DNA of 64,000 nucleotides from Dactylosporangium sp040605635 (GCF_040605635.1 NZ_JBEXDG010000059.1:1-64000); one strand, 5' to 3'. Counted from the stretch's first letter, positions 16,931-26,284 are shown. The notes: generated by a model from the sequence alone, not told the origin. Numbers and translations are program-made.

Positions 16931-16948
16931 AGAGGAAGGCGGTGCCAC

Positions 16949-18748
16949 GTGACGGTGGCCAGTGGAGGGCCGGTGCTCCCTTCCCGTGGGGCGCTGCGGC
17001 CGGTCGACCCGCGGCGGGTCCGCATCACCGGCGGGTTCTGGGCGCAGCGGCAGGCGGTGAACGGCACCGCGACGATCCAGCACTGCCGCACCTGGCTGGA
17101 CCGCCTCGGCTGGACGGAGAACTTCGCCACCACCGGCACCGGGACGGTGCGCCGCCGGGGCCGGGAGTTCTCCGACTCCGAGGTGTACAAGCACGTCGAG
17201 GCGATGTGCTGGGAGTCCGCGCGTCCCGGCGGCACGAACTACGACGCACAGCTGGCCGAGCTCACCGAGCGCATCGCGAAGACGCAGGCGCCCGACGGCT
17301 ACCTGCACACCGCGTTCGGGCGGCCCGGTCAGCCGGAGCGTTACAGCGATCTGAACTTCGGCCACGAGCTGTACTGCGCCGGCCACCTCATCCAGGCGGG
17401 CGTCGCCGCGGCCCGGACCGGCCGGGCCCCGGGGCTGCTGGACGTGGCCCGCCGCGCCGCCGACCACGTCTGCACCGCCTTCGCGGAGACGGACGCGGGG
17501 GTATGCGGCCACCCGGAGATCGAAACGGCGCTGGTCGAGCTGTTCCGGGTCACCGGCGAGCAGCGCTACCTCGACCAGGCCGCCCGCTTCGTGCAGCGGC
17601 GCGGGCACCGCAGCCTGCCCGAGCACGAGTTCGGGTGGCGGTACTTCCAGGACGCCGTGCCCGTGCGGGACGGCGAGGTCTTCCACGGGCACGCGGTCCG
17701 TGCGCTGTACCTCGCCGCCGGCGCCACCGACGTGGCCGTCGAGACCGGGGACGACGCACTGCTCGCCACCATCGTCCGGCAGTTCGACCGGACCCTCGCC
17801 CGCCGCACGTACATCACCGGCGGCATGGGATCGAGGCACCTCGACGAGTCGTTCGGCGACGACTTCGTGCTGCCGCCGGACCGCGCCTACTCCGAGACGT
17901 GCGCCGGCGTCGCCACCGTCATGCTCGCCCACCGGCTGCTGCTGGCCACCGGCGACCTGCGGTACGGCGACATCGTCGACCGGGTGCTGCACAACGTGAT
18001 CGCCACCGCGGTCGCCGACGACGGGCAGGCCTTCTTCTACGCCAACACCCTGCACCAGCGGACCCTCACCGAGGCGGTGCCGGCGGACCGCGAGCAGCTG
18101 CGCTTCGGCGGTGGTCCCAGGGCGCCGTGGTTCGAGGTGTCCTGCTGCCTCAACAACGTCGCCCGGCTCGTGGCGTCCCTCGGCACCTACCTGGTCGCCG
18201 AGGACGACAGGGGGGTCCAGCTGCACCAGTACATGCCGATGACCGTCGAGGCGGCCGGGCAGACGCTGACGGTCGACACCGACTACCCCGCCGGCGGCGC
18301 CGTCGTGGTCACCGCCGAGCGGCCGTGCACCGTGACGGTGCGGGTGCCCGCCTGGGCGCACGACACCGAAAGGACCCGGACCTCGGACGCGCCGGCGCGG
18401 CTGGAGCTGCCGGTGAAGCCCCGCTGGACGTTCCCCGACCCGCGCGTCGACGCGGTCCGCGGCTGCGCCGCCGTCGAGGTCGGCCCGGTCGTCATGTGCG
18501 TCGAGTCCGTCGACCAGGAGGACGGCGTCACCCTCGACGACCTGCAGGTCGACACGTCCGTCGCGCCCGAGGCCACCGCCGTGAAGGGGCGGGTGATCCG
18601 GCCCGTCGAGCACGACTGGCCGTTCCAGAGCCGCTCCGACACCCCACAAGGTTCCGATCCGATCGTGGTCCCGCTCGTGCCCTACCACCGCTGGGCCCGG
18701 CGCGGCCCGTCCACGATGCGGATCTGGCTGCCCGTCGCAACTGCGTGA
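16949..18748 (+). CDS. GH127-type beta-L-arabinofuranosidase, cytoplasmic
   Basis: 599 aa from a GTG at 16949 preceded by AGGAAGG; a longer reading from the TTG at 16886 would start inside the -35 box. There is no signal peptide. The protein opens P-V-D-P-R-R-V-R-I-T-G-G-F-W and continues through the (alpha/alpha)6 barrel; Y-S-E-T-C-A-G places Glu316 and Cys318, and V-S-C-C-L-N-N-V-A-R gives Cys399-Cys400. In the GH127 enzyme HypBA1, equivalent Cys and Glu residues bind zinc and one Cys is the nucleophile. The family releases beta-L-arabinofuranose from hydroxyproline-linked arabino-oligosaccharides. Being intracellular, it would act on sugars imported by the downstream ABC system. Confidence 0.88.
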   Translation: MTVASGGPVLPSRGALRPVDPRRVRITGGFWAQRQAVNGTATIQHCRTWLDRLGWTENFATTGTGTVRRRGREFSDSEVYKHVEAMCWESARPGGTNYDAQLAELTERIAKTQAPDGYLHTAFGRPGQPERYSDLNFGHELYCAGHLIQAGVAAARTGRAPGLLDVARRAADHVCTAFAETDAGVCGHPEIETALVELFRVTGEQRYLDQAARFVQRRGHRSLPEHEFGWRYFQDAVPVRDGEVFHGHAVRALYLAAGATDVAVETGDDALLATIVRQFDRTLARRTYITGGMGSRHLDESFGDDFVLPPDRAYSETCAGVATVMLAHRLLLATGDLRYGDIVDRVLHNVIATAVADDGQAFFYANTLHQRTLTEAVPADREQLRFGGGPRAPWFEVSCCLNNVARLVASLGTYLVAEDDRGVQLHQYMPMTVEAAGQTLTVDTDYPAGGAVVVTAERPCTVTVRVPAWAHDTERTRTSDAPARLELPVKPRWTFPDPRVDAVRGCAAVEVGPVVMCVESVDQEDGVTLDDLQVDTSVAPEATAVKGRVIRPVEHDWPFQSRSDTPQGSDPIVVPLVPYHRWARRGPSTMRIWLPVATA

Positions 18749-18773
18749 ACCCACCACCACCCACCACCCGAAG

Positions 18774-18783
18774 AAGGAGGTGA
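18774..18783 (+). promoter_or_regulatory. Unusually strong ribosome binding site
   Basis: AAGGAGGTGA, a full complement of the 16S 3' end, precedes the ATG at 18788 by four bases. It is the strongest site I noticed in the window and suggests high translation of the secreted enzyme. Confidence 0.7.
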
Positions 18784-18787
18784 CGCG

Positions 18788-21700
18788 ATGCCACACCCCC
18801 GCTGGAAATTCAGGCTGGCACTCGCGTTGACGACCGTCCTGACCGGCTCCGTCGGTGCCGCGACCCTGGCCGCCCTACCGGCGTCCGCGGCACAGACCAT
18901 CGGCTACCCCACGTTCGGCGGGCCGGCCGTGCCCGCGCCGCCGGTCGCGATGAGCACCGGCAACACGATGCAGGCCATCTTCGACGCGGAGAGCGGCGGC
19001 ACCGACTACTGGATGGACCGGCTCCTCGCACGGCCCGGCAACGACCCCGCCGGCACCTGGCTGATGACCCGCGGCCGGGGCGTGTTCATGAAGACGCACA
19101 CCCCGTCCACCCTCGGGTTCGGCGGTGACGTCGCGTACTGGGAGAGCATCAACGGCCAGGGCGCGTTCACCGTCACGGCCGGCACCGGCACCTGGAGCGA
19201 GCAGGTCGCGCAGCGGTGGCAGGCGCCGAGCCACTGGAAGAGCGTGCACACCAACGGATCCCTGCGGATCAACCAGACGAAGTTCATCACCCAGAACAAC
19301 GTCGCGGTCGACAACCTCGCCATCACCAACACCGGCACCGCCTCGCAGACGATCGCGCTCCGGGTGACCTCGCCGTACGCCACCTCCGGCAGCGGCGACG
19401 AGCTCACCGGCCAGGTGGGCGTGAAGAACGCGCTCACCACCCTCTACCCGCGGCTGTCCGCCGACGGGTTCACCGCCACCAGCGGCGGGCTCAACCGGTC
19501 GGTGACCATCGCGGCCGGCGCCACCGTCACGACGAAGGTGCTGCTCGGCTTCGTCGCCAACGAGATCCCGGACTCGCTGACGGAGTACAACGCCTACAAG
19601 GGCTACAGTGCGACGACCGCGTTCTCCACCCACGTGCGGGAGTACAACCGCTGGTGGGCCGTGAACGTGCCCTACCTGGACGTCCCCGAGCCGGCCATCA
19701 AGAAGAACATCTACTACCGCTGGTGGCTGATGCGCTTCAACTACCTCGACGTCGACATCCCCGGGCAGGACTTCCAGTTCCCGGTGTCGGTCGAGGGCGC
19801 GCTGGGCTACAACAACGCGATCGCGCTGACCCAGCCGATGCACATCGACGACCTCAAGTATCTGCGCAACGCCGCCTTCTCCTACGGCCCGTGGCTGTCG
19901 GTGGGACAGACGTCCAAGGGCGGCCGGTTCATGGACAACCCCGGCGACCCGGAGAACTGGTCCAACAGCTACACGCAGTACATCGCCGAGGCCGCCTGGC
20001 GCAGCTACCAGATCCACGGCGGGCAGCCCGCGATCGCCGGCAACCTCGCGAAGTACGCCGAGGGCGACGTGAAGGGCCAGCTGTCCTTCTACGACCACAA
20101 CAACAACGGCCTCATCGAATACGACTGGGGCGCGCTCACCGGCAACGACGCCGACGCGGTGTCCTTCCACTGGCGCTCCGGCAACATGGACCGGGCCGAG
20201 TCCGCGTACGTCTACAGTGGAGCGCTCGCCGCGGTCCAGGCGTACACGGCGATCGGCAACACCACGAAGGCCGCGGAGATGCAGGCGATCGCCGACCGCA
20301 TCCGCAACGCGATCGTCTCGACGCTGTGGGACTCCACCAACAAGCTCATCGAGCACCGGCACGTCGCCACCAACACCCTCGTGCCGTGGAAGGAGATCAA
20401 CAACTACTACCCGTACTCGGTGGGCGCGATGCCGAACACGGACGAGTACAAGCAGGCGCTGCGGCTGTTCGCCGACCCCGCCGAATACCCGGTCTTCCCG
20501 TTCTTCACGGCCAACCAGAAGGACAAGGCGGCCGCCGCCGCGGCGGGCCAGCCGGGCAGCAACAACTTCTCCACCATCAACTCCACGGTGCAGTTCCGCC
20601 TGTACTCCTCGGTGCTGCGCAACTACCCGAACCAGTGGATGTCCACCGATGACTACAAGAAGCTGCTGTACTGGAACGCCTGGGCGCAGTACATCGGCGG
20701 CAACACGCAGTGGCCGGACGCCAACGAGTTCTGGGCCGACTGGAACGCCTCGACCAAGAACATCGACTACCGGTCCTGGATCCACCACAACATCCTCGGC
20801 AGCAGCAACTGGACCGTCATCGAGGACGTGATGGGCCTGCGGCCGCGCAACGACAACCAGGTCGAGCTGAGCCCGCTGAACATCGGCTGGCCCAACTTCG
20901 CGGCCAACAACCTGCGCTACCGCAACGCCGACCTCAGTGTCGTGTGGGACGACCCGGCCGACGGCGTCGTCAAGTACAGCGGCATCCCGCAGGGCTACTC
21001 CATCTTCGTCAACGGCACCCGCGTGGCGACCGTGGACAAGCTGGTCCGCCTGGTCTGGAACCCGAGCACCGGCGCGGTCACCTTCCCGGCCGGCGGCGGC
21101 GCGACCGTCAACTTCAGCGCGGCGTACTCGGGCCTGCAGTCGCCGGCCCAGGTGAGCCAGAGCAGCACCCAGCTGGTCGACATGTTCAACAAGGCCGGCG
21201 TCGACCTGACCTCGACCCTGCCCAACTACGCCCAGGGCGTGGCGACCTCCGCGTCGTACACGGCGAGCGGCACGGCCGGCGCGAACGCGGTCGACGGCTT
21301 CCCCATCAACGAACCGCTGTGGGGCACCTACGGCTCGCCGAACGCCACGGACTGGCTGGAGCTCAACCTCGGGCAGGCACGCTCCGTCGACGAGGTGCGG
21401 CTGTGGTTCCGCAACGACCGGGCCACCAACCGGTACCGGCAGCCCAGCTCGTACCAGATCCAGTACTACAACGGCAGCGCCTGGGTGAACGTGGCGGGAG
21501 CGGTGAAGACGCCGGGCACGCCACGGGCGAACTACAACGTCGTCAACTTCACCGGAGTCAGCACCACGAGGCTGCGGGTGCAGGTCACCCACGCGTCGGG
21601 CTTCAAGACCGGCCTGACCGAGGTGAAGGTCTACAACCGGGGCGGCACGGTGCCACCACCGACCGGCGGCAACCTCGCCACCAGCGCCACGCCGACCGCG

Positions 21701-22093
21701 TCGTACACCTCGGCCTGGGAGAGCGTCGCCGCGCTCAACGACGGCATCGACCCACCGAGCTCCAACGACACCGTCAACCCGCGCTGGGGCACCTGGCCCA
21801 ACACCGGCGAACAGTGGGGCCTGCTGACCTGGTCGGGTGCGCAGACGCTGAACTCGGCTGACGTCTACTTCTTCGACGACAACGGCGGGGTGCGGGTGCC
21901 TGCCTCGTGGAAGCTGCAGTACTGGAACGGCACGGCCTACGTGGACGTCGCCGGGGCCTCCGGATATCCGGTCGGGCTCAACCAGTACAACCACGTGACG
22001 TTCACCCCGGTGAGCACCACGAGGCTACGGGTGCTGCTGCAGAGCGGCGCCGGATCGGTCGGGCTTCTCGAAGTCAAAGCATTCGGTCCGTAG
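18788..22093 (+). CDS. Secreted (alpha/alpha)-barrel glycoside hydrolase-like protein with two discoidin-like domains
   Basis: 1101 aa with a signal peptide ending P-A-S-A-A at about residue 36. Residues about 40-290 are beta-rich; residues about 290-690 look like an alpha/alpha toroid of the MGH1/GH63-like kind (N-I-Y-Y-R-W-W-L-M-R-F-N-Y, D-F-Q-F-P-V-S-V-E-G-A-L-G-Y, H-W-R-S-G-N-M-D-R-A-E-S-A-Y, W-A-D-W-N). Two discoidin/F5-8C-type carbohydrate-binding domains follow: about 830-955 and 965-1101, each ending in a strand like T-R-L-R-V-x-V/L. I cannot assign a CAZy family. Its place between a GH127 gene and an arabinoside ABC operon suggests it liberates L-arabinose-containing oligosaccharides outside the cell. 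D-E or E-E catalytic residues are not identified with confidence. Confidence 0.75.
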   Translation: MPHPRWKFRLALALTTVLTGSVGAATLAALPASAAQTIGYPTFGGPAVPAPPVAMSTGNTMQAIFDAESGGTDYWMDRLLARPGNDPAGTWLMTRGRGVFMKTHTPSTLGFGGDVAYWESINGQGAFTVTAGTGTWSEQVAQRWQAPSHWKSVHTNGSLRINQTKFITQNNVAVDNLAITNTGTASQTIALRVTSPYATSGSGDELTGQVGVKNALTTLYPRLSADGFTATSGGLNRSVTIAAGATVTTKVLLGFVANEIPDSLTEYNAYKGYSATTAFSTHVREYNRWWAVNVPYLDVPEPAIKKNIYYRWWLMRFNYLDVDIPGQDFQFPVSVEGALGYNNAIALTQPMHIDDLKYLRNAAFSYGPWLSVGQTSKGGRFMDNPGDPENWSNSYTQYIAEAAWRSYQIHGGQPAIAGNLAKYAEGDVKGQLSFYDHNNNGLIEYDWGALTGNDADAVSFHWRSGNMDRAESAYVYSGALAAVQAYTAIGNTTKAAEMQAIADRIRNAIVSTLWDSTNKLIEHRHVATNTLVPWKEINNYYPYSVGAMPNTDEYKQALRLFADPAEYPVFPFFTANQKDKAAAAAAGQPGSNNFSTINSTVQFRLYSSVLRNYPNQWMSTDDYKKLLYWNAWAQYIGGNTQWPDANEFWADWNASTKNIDYRSWIHHNILGSSNWTVIEDVMGLRPRNDNQVELSPLNIGWPNFAANNLRYRNADLSVVWDDPADGVVKYSGIPQGYSIFVNGTRVATVDKLVRLVWNPSTGAVTFPAGGGATVNFSAAYSGLQSPAQVSQSSTQLVDMFNKAGVDLTSTLPNYAQGVATSASYTASGTAGANAVDGFPINEPLWGTYGSPNATDWLELNLGQARSVDEVRLWFRNDRATNRYRQPSSYQIQYYNGSAWVNVAGAVKTPGTPRANYNVVNFTGVSTTRLRVQVTHASGFKTGLTEVKVYNRGGTVPPPTGGNLATSATPTASYTSAWESVAALNDGIDPPSSNDTVNPRWGTWPNTGEQWGLLTWSGAQTLNSADVYFFDDNGGVRVPASWKLQYWNGTAYVDVAGASGYPVGLNQYNHVTFTPVSTTRLRVLLQSGAGSVGLLEVKAFGP

Positions 22094-22096
22094 CAC

Positions 22097-23128
22097 ATGC
22101 ACACCGCTCGAAGGCCCCCGGCGATGCGGGACGTCGCCCACCTCGCCGGGGTGTCCCACCAGACCGTGTCCCGGGTGGTCAACGACCACCCGAGCGTCCG
22201 GTCCGAGACCCGTGCCAGGGTCCTCGCCGCGATGCGGGCGCTGGACTACCAGCCCAATGTCGCGGCCAGGACCCTGGCCACCAACCGGTCCCAGACCGTC
22301 GGCCTGGTCACCTTCGACACCACGCTGTTCGGGCCGTCGTTCATGGTCCACGCCATCGAACGCGCGGCCCGGGAAGCGGGCTACTTCGTCAGCATCGCCA
22401 GCGCCCGGGAGCTCAACGTGCCCTCCGTCTCCGAAGCGATCCGCCGGCTGCGGGAACAGGCGGTCGAGGGGATCATCACCCTCGCTCCCGTCGCCGCGGC
22501 GTGGACGGCCCTGGGCCGCTCCCTGCTCGACGTCCCGGCGCACGTGCCGATCGTCGGCATGGGCATCGACGTGCACGCCATGCCGGAGGTGCCGATGGTC
22601 GCCGTCGACAACGCCGCGGGTGCCGGCCTCGCCACCCGGCACCTGATCGCGCTCGGCCACCGCACCGTCCATCACGTGGCCGGCCCACCCGAATGGCCGG
22701 AGGCCCGCGAGCGGCTCGCCGGCTGGCAGGCCGCCCTCACCGACGCCGGGCTCCCGGTGCCCACCCCGCTACCAGGCGACTGGAGCGCCCGGTCCGGCTA
22801 CGCGGCCGGCCGGGCGCTCGCCGCCGACCCGTCGGTGACCGCGGTGTTCTGCGGCAACGACCAGATGGCGATCGGCGTGCTGCGCGCCATGCACGAGACC
22901 GGCCGCGCCGTCCCGGGCGAGGTCAGCATCGTCGGGTTCGACGACATGCCGGAGGCGCCCTACCTGCAGCCTCCGCTCACCACCGTCCGGCAGGACTTCG
23001 CCGAGCTCGGCAGGCGCAGCATGCACCTGCTCGTCACCCAGATCGCGGCGGGCGTGCGGCAGACCGGTCAGCACCGGTCCGCCCCCGACCTCGTCGTGCG
23101 CGACAGCACTTCCGCTCTTGCTATTTGA
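22097..23128 (+). CDS. LacI-family repressor of the arabinoside ABC operon
   Basis: 343 aa from an ATG three bases after the stop of the 1101-aa gene, with no good ribosome site, so probably translationally coupled. HTH: A-M-R-D-V-A-H-L-A-G-V-S-H-Q-T-V-S-R-V-V-N; hinge A-A-R-T-L-A; effector domain with V-F-C-G-N-D-Q-M-A-I-G and I-V-G-F-D-D-M-P-E-A. A canonical LacI operator overlaps its own stop codon and lies just before the binding-protein gene, so it most likely represses the transporter genes. It differs clearly in sequence from the other two LacI proteins here. Confidence 0.93.
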   Translation: MHTARRPPAMRDVAHLAGVSHQTVSRVVNDHPSVRSETRARVLAAMRALDYQPNVAARTLATNRSQTVGLVTFDTTLFGPSFMVHAIERAAREAGYFVSIASARELNVPSVSEAIRRLREQAVEGIITLAPVAAAWTALGRSLLDVPAHVPIVGMGIDVHAMPEVPMVAVDNAAGAGLATRHLIALGHRTVHHVAGPPEWPEARERLAGWQAALTDAGLPVPTPLPGDWSARSGYAAGRALAADPSVTAVFCGNDQMAIGVLRAMHETGRAVPGEVSIVGFDDMPEAPYLQPPLTTVRQDFAELGRRSMHLLVTQIAAGVRQTGQHRSAPDLVVRDSTSALAI

Positions 23129-23139
23129 TAGCGCTCACA
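23126..23139 (+). promoter_or_regulatory. LacI operator TGATAGCGCTCACA
   Basis: The site fits the LacI-type pattern TG-N2-AGCGCT-N2-CA and its first three bases are the TGA stop of the repressor gene. It is 27 bp before the TTG start of the binding-protein gene. Confidence 0.75.
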
Positions 23140-23166
23140 AACAATGTGTCCAGGAAGGGAACGACC

Positions 23167-24435
23167 TTGAAGCGTTTATTGAGCGGCACCGTCGCCGCCA
23201 CCCTGCTGCTGGCGCTCGCCGCCTGCGGCGATGACAAGGCGGCCTCCGGTGAGCCGGCGACCGCGGACAGCGGGGCCAAACTCACCCTGTGGACCCGCGC
23301 CGCCACCGAGTCCGTGTCGAAGGCATATGCCGCCGCATACAACGCCACCCACAAGAACCAGGTCGAGGTCACCGCGTACCCGAACGAGGAGTACCCGGCG
23401 AAGCTCGCCTCGGCCGCCGGTGCCAAGGCGCTGCCGGACCTGTTCGCCTCCGACGTGGTGTTCGCGCCGCAGTACGCCTCGCAGGGGCTGTGGCTGGACA
23501 TCACCGACAAGTTCAACGCCCTGCCGATGAAGGACAAGGTCGCCCCCGCGCACGTGCGCAACGGCACCTGGAAGGGCAAGAACTACGCGGTCCCGCACAC
23601 CATCGACATGTCCGTCATGCTGTACAACAAGGACCTGTTCACGAAGGCCGGCCTCGACCCGGAGAAGCCGCCGACGTCGCTGACCGAGTTCGCCGCGGCC
23701 GCCCGTGCCGTCGACAAGCTCGGCGGGGACATCAACGGCACCTACTTCGGCGGCAACTGCGGCGGCTGCAACGTCTTCACCCTGTGGCCGTCGGTGTGGG
23801 CCGCGGGCGGCGACGTGATGAACGCCGAGGGCACCGCCTCGACCATCGACTCCAAGGAGATGGCGGACGTCTTCGCCCTCTACCGCAAGCTCTACGACGA
23901 GGGCGTCGCCGCGCCCGCGTCCAAGGACGAGGCCGGCCCGACCTGGCTCGGCGCGCTGCAGAGCGGCAAGATCGGCATCGCGCCGGCGCCGTCCGCGTGG
24001 CTCGGCATCATCGAGGAGAAGGCGACCTTCAAGGTCGGCATCGCGCCGATCAGCGGCATCAACGGGGGCGAGTCGACGTTCGTCGGCGGCGACTCGATCG
24101 GCATCGGTGCCACCAGCAAGAACGCCGCCCAGGCCTGGGACTTCCTGGCCTGGACCCTCGGCGACGAGGCGCAGGTCGAGGTCGTGGCGAAGGGCAAGGG
24201 CGTGCCGACCCGCACCGACCTGGCCTCGAACAAGTACTCCTCGGCCGATCCGCGGATCGTCGCCATCAACAACCTGATGGGCAAGGGCAAGACGCCGTAC
24301 GCGAAGAACTTCAACGCCACGTACAACGACCCGCAGAGCCCGTGGAACACCGCGTACCGCGGCGCGCTGTTCGGCGACGCGCAGAAGTCCCTCGGTGACG
24401 GTGCCACCGCCCTTACCGCGTCCCTGAAGAAGTAG
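23167..24435 (+). CDS. Sugar ABC transporter substrate-binding lipoprotein
   Basis: 422 aa; the start is a TTG at 23167 with AGGAAGGGA upstream, since no ATG or GTG fits the signal peptide. The lipobox is L-A-L-A-A-C. Family 1 solute-binding features include K-L-T-L-W-T-R, P-D-L-F-A-S-D, Y-A-V-P-H-T-I-D-M-S-V-M-L-Y-N-K-D-L-F and A-W-D-F-L-A-W-T-L. A G-G-N-C-G-G-C motif near residue 197 could form a local disulfide. With the two permeases downstream it should import a sugar released by the locus's hydrolases, probably an arabino-oligosaccharide. Confidence 0.92.
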   Translation: MKRLLSGTVAATLLLALAACGDDKAASGEPATADSGAKLTLWTRAATESVSKAYAAAYNATHKNQVEVTAYPNEEYPAKLASAAGAKALPDLFASDVVFAPQYASQGLWLDITDKFNALPMKDKVAPAHVRNGTWKGKNYAVPHTIDMSVMLYNKDLFTKAGLDPEKPPTSLTEFAAAARAVDKLGGDINGTYFGGNCGGCNVFTLWPSVWAAGGDVMNAEGTASTIDSKEMADVFALYRKLYDEGVAAPASKDEAGPTWLGALQSGKIGIAPAPSAWLGIIEEKATFKVGIAPISGINGGESTFVGGDSIGIGATSKNAAQAWDFLAWTLGDEAQVEVVAKGKGVPTRTDLASNKYSSADPRIVAINNLMGKGKTPYAKNFNATYNDPQSPWNTAYRGALFGDAQKSLGDGATALTASLKK

Positions 24436-24447
24436 CTTTTTCACCGG

Positions 24448-24471
24448 GCCCGCCTTCGCGAGAGGGCGGGC
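24448..24471 (+). terminator. Intercistronic hairpin between binding protein and permease genes
   Basis: GCCCGCC (24448-24454) pairs with GGCGGGC (24465-24471) around a 10-nt loop containing TCGCGA. Its position matches the hairpin in the other sugar operon at 7168-7202. Confidence 0.6.
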
Positions 24472-24488
24472 ACCCCGTCCCGGAGAAG

Positions 24489-25415
24489 ATGATGACGTTG
24501 CTGGCGCCAGCGCGACCGACGGTCCTGCCGTCGACGCCGCCGCGAAGGAAACGCAACAAGCAGTGGATCGGCGCCCTGTATGCCGCGCCGACCGCGTTCG
24601 TGGTGGGCATGTTCTTCGTCGTGCCGCTCGGGCTGGTCGTGTGGATGTCCCTGCACCACTGGCCGCTGCTCGGCGCGCCCACGATCAACGCCCCGGAGAA
24701 CTACGCCGGCCTCGCCGACGACGAGCTGCTGCGCAGCGCCGTCTGGTTCACCCTGAAGTACACGGTCGTCGTCACCGTCCTGCTGTTCGTGCTGTCGTTC
24801 GGCCTGGCCCTCATGGTGCAGCACCGCCGGCGCGGGGTGGGGCTGCTGCGCACCGCGTTCTTCCTGCCCGCCGCGGTCGGCTTCGCCAGCGCGTCGCTGC
24901 TGTTCCTCGGCCTGCTCAGCGACGAGATCGGCCCGGTGAACAGGATCCTGGAAAGCGTCGGGCTGCTCGACGGCTACGTGTCCTGGACCAGCGGCAGCGC
25001 CAACACCGCGCTCGGCTCCGCGGTCGTGCTGGTGCTGTGGCGCTTCGCCGGGTTCAACATGCTCATCCTGCTCACCGGCCTGCAGGCGATCCCGCTCGAC
25101 GTCTACGAGGCGGCCCGGCTGGACGGCGCGACCCGCTTCCAGATCTTCCGGCGGATCACCGTCCCGCTGATGCGGCCGACCATCGCGCTGGTGCTGACGC
25201 TCATGATCACCGGCTCGTTGCTGGCCTTCGACCAGTTCTGGATCCTCACCCGCGGCGGCCCCGACAACAGCACCACGTCGCTGGTCATGGTCATCTACCG
25301 GGAGGCGTTCATCGAGCTGGACCTCGGCTCGGCCGCGGCGATCTCGGTGGCCCTGCTCGGCGTGCTCATCGTGTTCAACGCCATCCAGCTCGGCGTGCTG
25401 CGCCGCCGATCGTAG
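24489..25415 (+). CDS. Sugar ABC transporter permease, MalF type
   Basis: 308 aa with a basic cytoplasmic N-terminus (R-R-K-R-N-K), six membrane segments, and the EAA loop Y-E-A-A-R-L-D-G-A-T...V-P-L-M-R-P near residue 210. The ATG at 24489 is directly followed by a second ATG in frame; GGAG precedes the first. It forms the translocation pore with the next gene. No ATPase gene is present, again implying a shared MsiK-like ATPase. Confidence 0.92.
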   Translation: MMTLLAPARPTVLPSTPPRRKRNKQWIGALYAAPTAFVVGMFFVVPLGLVVWMSLHHWPLLGAPTINAPENYAGLADDELLRSAVWFTLKYTVVVTVLLFVLSFGLALMVQHRRRGVGLLRTAFFLPAAVGFASASLLFLGLLSDEIGPVNRILESVGLLDGYVSWTSGSANTALGSAVVLVLWRFAGFNMLILLTGLQAIPLDVYEAARLDGATRFQIFRRITVPLMRPTIALVLTLMITGSLLAFDQFWILTRGGPDNSTTSLVMVIYREAFIELDLGSAAAISVALLGVLIVFNAIQLGVLRRRS

Positions 25416-25429
25416 TAGGAGCCGTCCTG

Positions 25430-26212
25430 ATGTCGCGCAAGATCAGCGCCGCCGCGCTCGCCGTCCTGTTCCTCTTCCCGCTGTTGTGGAGCGCCTGGGC
25501 GTCGGTGCGCACCCCGACCGGCTTCGGGCTGGAGAACTACCGCCGGCTCTTCACGTCCGACAACGGCATCCGCGTCGAACACGTCGTCAACAGCCTCACC
25601 GTGTGTGCGCTCACCGTCGGCGGAACGCTGCTGGTGGCGACCCTCGGCGGCTACGCCTTCGGCCGGTTCACGTTCCCCGGCAAGAACGCGTTGTTCCTGC
25701 TCACCCTCGCGATCCTGATGGTGCCGTACGCGACGATCCTCATCGCCCTGTACGTGCTGCTGGAGTGGATCGGCCTGCAGGACTCCCTGATCGGGCTGAG
25801 CCTGGTGCTCATCATGTTCCAGCTGCCGTTCTCGATCTTCATGATGCGCAACGCGTTCGAGGCGATCCCGAAAGAGCTGGAGGAGTCCGCGCTCATCGAC
25901 GGGTGTACCAGCTTCGGCGCGCTCACCCGCATCATGCTCCACGCGGTGCGGCCCGGCCTGATCACCGTCGGGCTGTTCGCGTTCCTCACCTCGTGGAGCG
26001 AGTTCTTCGCCCCGCTCATCCTGCTCAACTCCACGAGCAAGTTCACCGTCATGCTCGCCGTGGTCAACATGCGCACCGCCTCGTTCGGCGCCATCGACTA
26101 CGCCGCCCTGGAGGCCGGCGTCACGTTCATGGCGGTGCCCTGCCTGCTGCTCTTCCTCGTCCTGCAACGCAGCTACGTCCAGGGCTTCATGTCCGGCGCG
26201 CTGCGCGGATAA
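25430..26212 (+). CDS. Sugar ABC transporter permease, MalG type
   Basis: 260 aa from an ATG at 25430 behind TAGGAG. Six membrane segments, and an EAA loop E-E-S-A-L-I-D-G-C-T...L-H-A-V-R-P in which the second Ala of the usual E-E-A-A is Ser first, a tolerated change. It is slightly shorter than typical MalG proteins because the N-terminal tail is minimal. It is followed by a strong hairpin before the secreted GH127/146 gene. Confidence 0.92.
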   Translation: MSRKISAAALAVLFLFPLLWSAWASVRTPTGFGLENYRRLFTSDNGIRVEHVVNSLTVCALTVGGTLLVATLGGYAFGRFTFPGKNALFLLTLAILMVPYATILIALYVLLEWIGLQDSLIGLSLVLIMFQLPFSIFMMRNAFEAIPKELEESALIDGCTSFGALTRIMLHAVRPGLITVGLFAFLTSWSEFFAPLILLNSTSKFTVMLAVVNMRTASFGAIDYAALEAGVTFMAVPCLLLFLVLQRSYVQGFMSGALRG

Positions 26213-26229
26213 CGCACGGCTTCACATGA

Positions 26230-26256
26230 GCGGACCGTCCACCAGGGACGGTCCGC
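26230..26256 (+). terminator. Hairpin after the permease pair
   Basis: GCGGACCGTCC (26230-26240) and GGACGGTCCGC (26246-26256) form a perfect 11-bp stem with loop ACCAG. No U-tract follows. It separates the transporter from the secreted-enzyme genes and could terminate transcription or protect the mRNA. Confidence 0.65.
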
Positions 26257-26284
26257 CGACACCCCATACCCTCGGGAGGAATCC

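Noticed and set aside
16886..16948. TTG start extending the GH127 protein by 21 residues
   Set aside because: The TTG belongs to a TTGACA -35 box and the extension contains an operator; GTG 16949 has a proper ribosome site.
18875..21994. 1039-codon open frame on the minus strand
   Set aside because: It is antisense to the secreted 1101-aa enzyme, which has a signal peptide, ribosome site and clear domains; the frame is open only because of high third-position GC.
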